Of a DNA stretch of 64,000 nt, positions 61,651-64,000 are shown piece after piece (position 1 is the stretch's first letter; each line of letters begins with the position of its first letter). The DNA is from Scylla paramamosain (lineage: Eukaryota > Arthropoda > Malacostraca > Decapoda > Portunidae), in contig NW_026973716.1 in NCBI RefSeq assembly GCF_035594125.1, positions 307,501-371,500 of the forward strand, read 5' to 3'. The notes beneath the pieces are model-generated. The model did not search any database. It was not told the DNA's origin and worked only from the letters and a program-made list of their open reading frames with translations. The position numbers and the translations under genes are program-made.

Positions 61651-63154
61651 AGTCTCTTTTTGCCCTCTCATATTATCTTCCATGAGAGAAAATTGTATCA
61701 TTGTGTGGCATTCCCTTTCTTTTGTACTCATAAGAGAATAATATTTCTCCATCACCTCCTGCACGATGATTTCACAGGGCACATTGCAACATCAAGAAGA
61801 CGAAGAAGAAGAAGTCTTTTATCCACAATTTTTGTCATTTTTCCTCCACCTTCAGTCTTTTGATCTGCTGACAGCCTGCGTGCAAAACCTGACAAGTGAT
61901 AGATTTCAAAGCGATCACAGGATTTTAGACTGACAGAAAACGCCAGACACAGTGGAAGTGAGTGTGGCAGAATAAATACTTTGAGGAGGAGAGGCACACA
62001 GTTAGCAAGATCAGAAGAACGGTTAGCATGAAAACATCGGGTGTATGTGTTTCACGGTGGGAATTAAATAAGTAACTGTGTAGTACTGTCAAGAATATTG
62101 ATCTAATATTCTTACCCAGTGCTTGTCTGCCGCCAGTCAGCACGTGCGAGGCAGTGAGGTAAATATCACACAGGAATGCATGCAGACAGAAACACTTCAG
62201 CAGACGCGGCAATTGGGAGAGTGGCTCGGTGTAATAGTCATGGAGGCGAGTTTAGCAGGCGTCTCAGGGTAAAAGACAGGGAAAAATGCCTTAAACTTGT
62301 TTGCTGCTTTAATGAGCTCAGAATTTTGTTCGTGTTGAGGGTGAGAGCGAAAGGGGAAAGGAAAGGAGGTGGAACGGGGGTACGGCGAGGAAGACGGGAG
62401 TGAAGTTATTGTTGGTGTGAAAGTTGGCTCGTTAATTTAACTTCGTAACGACAGCGGCCATTGAAGGAGTATGAGAGGTAGCAGAGTAACGGCGGTAACA
62501 ACTTACATTTTATACGAAGGCGCTCTAAACAAAGGAGGGAAAGGAAAGGAAAACTATACTTGCGACACATGAGGAAATATATTAAGTGAGTTACAACGGC
62601 AGTGGTGCTCTGAAAAATAAAATATAATACGAAGTTTCTTACACAAGTGCCTGAGGAGAAATAAAAATATGATTAATAGCAGCAACTAACGCCTCCAATT
62701 AACATCACAGTTTATTATAGACATTAGGGATAATTCCAGAGATATGAATCGCATTATCAGGGGAAAAGCGTGTTTATCTTACACAGTTGTAGATACAGAT
62801 CTGAATTATGAACATGGGAATCCCTGCTGAAAGTAGAACACAAACTAGACCGGAATGACGATGAATTCTTAGTTAAATTGCTTGTAATACATAATTTTGA
62901 GTCTCTGCGAGCAATGTTACATATTGTTTTTGAGGTTGTTTTTTTCTTAGTGTTCATTATAAAAAAATTTCCTTGAATTTTTGGTATATTTTCTGAGGCG
63001 TGTAAGAATGTGGTAGATGTTTCTATAAATATTGAAAGTGAATCCTCACAATCCTCAGATATACAAACAATTTCCCCGTGCTTCTCATTCTCTTGTTATG
63101 TAGTTTGTTCTGTGTGGCTTTTCTGTAACACCCTAATGTTACCACAACACGCCG
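61651..63154. other. 1.5-kb spacer, no gene seen
   Basis: AT-rich unique sequence, free of long microsatellites, unusual for this window. ORFs up to 95 codons on both strands without splice or motif support. Confidence 0.5.
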
Positions 63155-63400
63155 GCGCACAAGGAATTTTACTATGCTTATTTCTCATTGCCCACTCCTT
63201 TTCCTCCCTTATCTCTCATAGTAGATGTATGCACAAAGAATTTTACTGTGCTTCTCATTTTTCGTACGTATTTTTCTTGTGTCTTTACTATGACATGGTA
63301 ATGCAATGATCACAGCACCCCACGTAGAAAGAATTTTACTATACTTCTCTGTCATTGGCCAGATCCCTTCCTCTCTTACCTCTCTCACGGCAGACGTGGG
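63155..63400. repeat. Three-copy diverged tandem repeat, period 74-93
   Basis: The block AAAGAATTTTACTATGCTTCTC (with variants) starts near 63161, 63235 and 63328. Copies 1 and 3 also share CTTTTCCTCCCTTATCTCTC-like sequence. Confidence 0.82.
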
Positions 63401-63606
63401 AGCAAGACCTTCTGTTTAATGGTGGAATAATTTTCTGCTGTTTGAAGATGGGAATATATTTTTCCGAAGTCACTGAGGAAATAACAGTTTTCAGCATTTT
63501 TCAACCACTGTGTCAATTTCTTTTCCAACGAGCGTGTGCAAGGTTACTCTTCCCTGTTGCTGTCTGTCTGTCTGTCTGTCTGTTTGTCTCTGCCTGCCCT
63601 CCTTCT

Positions 63607-63728
<122 letters not shown>

Positions 63729-63819
63729 TTTCGTAATATTTATGGCCTTCTTGCCACTCTTCATTTTTAACTTTCAACTTTAGCTGTGGAAAATATTAAA
63801 GTAGTACCCTGTAACAGAA

Positions 63820-63822
<3 letters not shown>

Positions 63823-63885
<63 letters not shown>
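63823..63885. repeat. (GT)n, 63 bp
   Basis: Pure GT tract. A further (TC)n begins at 63985 and is cut by the window end. Confidence 0.95.
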
Positions 63886-63886
<1 letters not shown>

Positions 63887-64000
63887 ATTGTGTTTGTGTG
63901 AGTCCATTTGTTTGTCTGTCTGCCTGCCTGCCAATAACACTTCCATAAACTAGACCTTTTCTCTCCCTCTGCCTGTCTATATGTCTCTCTCTCTCTCTCT

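Overview
The window looks like nuclear DNA of an arthropod with a large, repeat-laden genome, most probably a decapod crustacean such as a crab or shrimp. This is inferred from style: roughly seventy dinucleotide tracts of 25 to 170 bp, mainly (TC/GA)n and (GT/AC)n, AT-rich spacers, 5'-truncated LINE tails with microsatellite ends, a Ty3/gypsy element, a piggyBac-type element, and no bacterial-type gene packing. No species-diagnostic gene was recognised.

The only complete protein-coding gene is the gag-pol ORF of a Ty3/gypsy LTR retrotransposon on the minus strand (element 17630-23321). Its 267-bp LTRs are identical by eye, it is flanked by a perfect 5-bp target duplication (ATGCT), and it has a tRNA-type primer binding site, a polypurine tract and an uninterrupted 1536-codon ORF. 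It is structurally complete and young. A short way downstream lies an internally deleted piggyBac-type element (23541-24625) with 15-bp perfect terminal inverted repeats, TTAA at both ends and an N-terminal scrap of a probable transposase.

Two LINE families are seen. Family A (at least eight 3' fragments, both orientations) ends in a (TTCTTATG)-like tail. Family B has a 0.55-kb reverse-transcriptase C-terminal pseudogene at 39497-40046 and a 68-bp tail copy at 27711-27778 that runs into a 147-bp (TA)n tract.

Host coding sequence is sparse. The best candidate is a signal-peptide first exon at 7613-7748 ending at a GTAAGT donor. Weaker candidate exons are at 11038-11110, 40301-40354 and 48066-48213 on plus, and 31059-31225 on minus. 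The first three can be chained without breaking frame, so much of the window could be intron of one secreted or membrane protein gene, but this is inference.

Layout: 1-7.5 kb microsatellites and spacer; 7.5-11.1 kb possible 5' gene region; 11-17.6 kb tri- and dinucleotide-rich DNA with a 37-bp minisatellite; 17.6-24.6 kb the two transposons; 24.7-34.5 kb microsatellites, long purine- or pyrimidine-biased blocks and LINE tails; 34.9-63.4 kb similar DNA that also carries at least ten diverged tandem duplications of 75-200-bp non-microsatellite units, the least expected pattern in the window.
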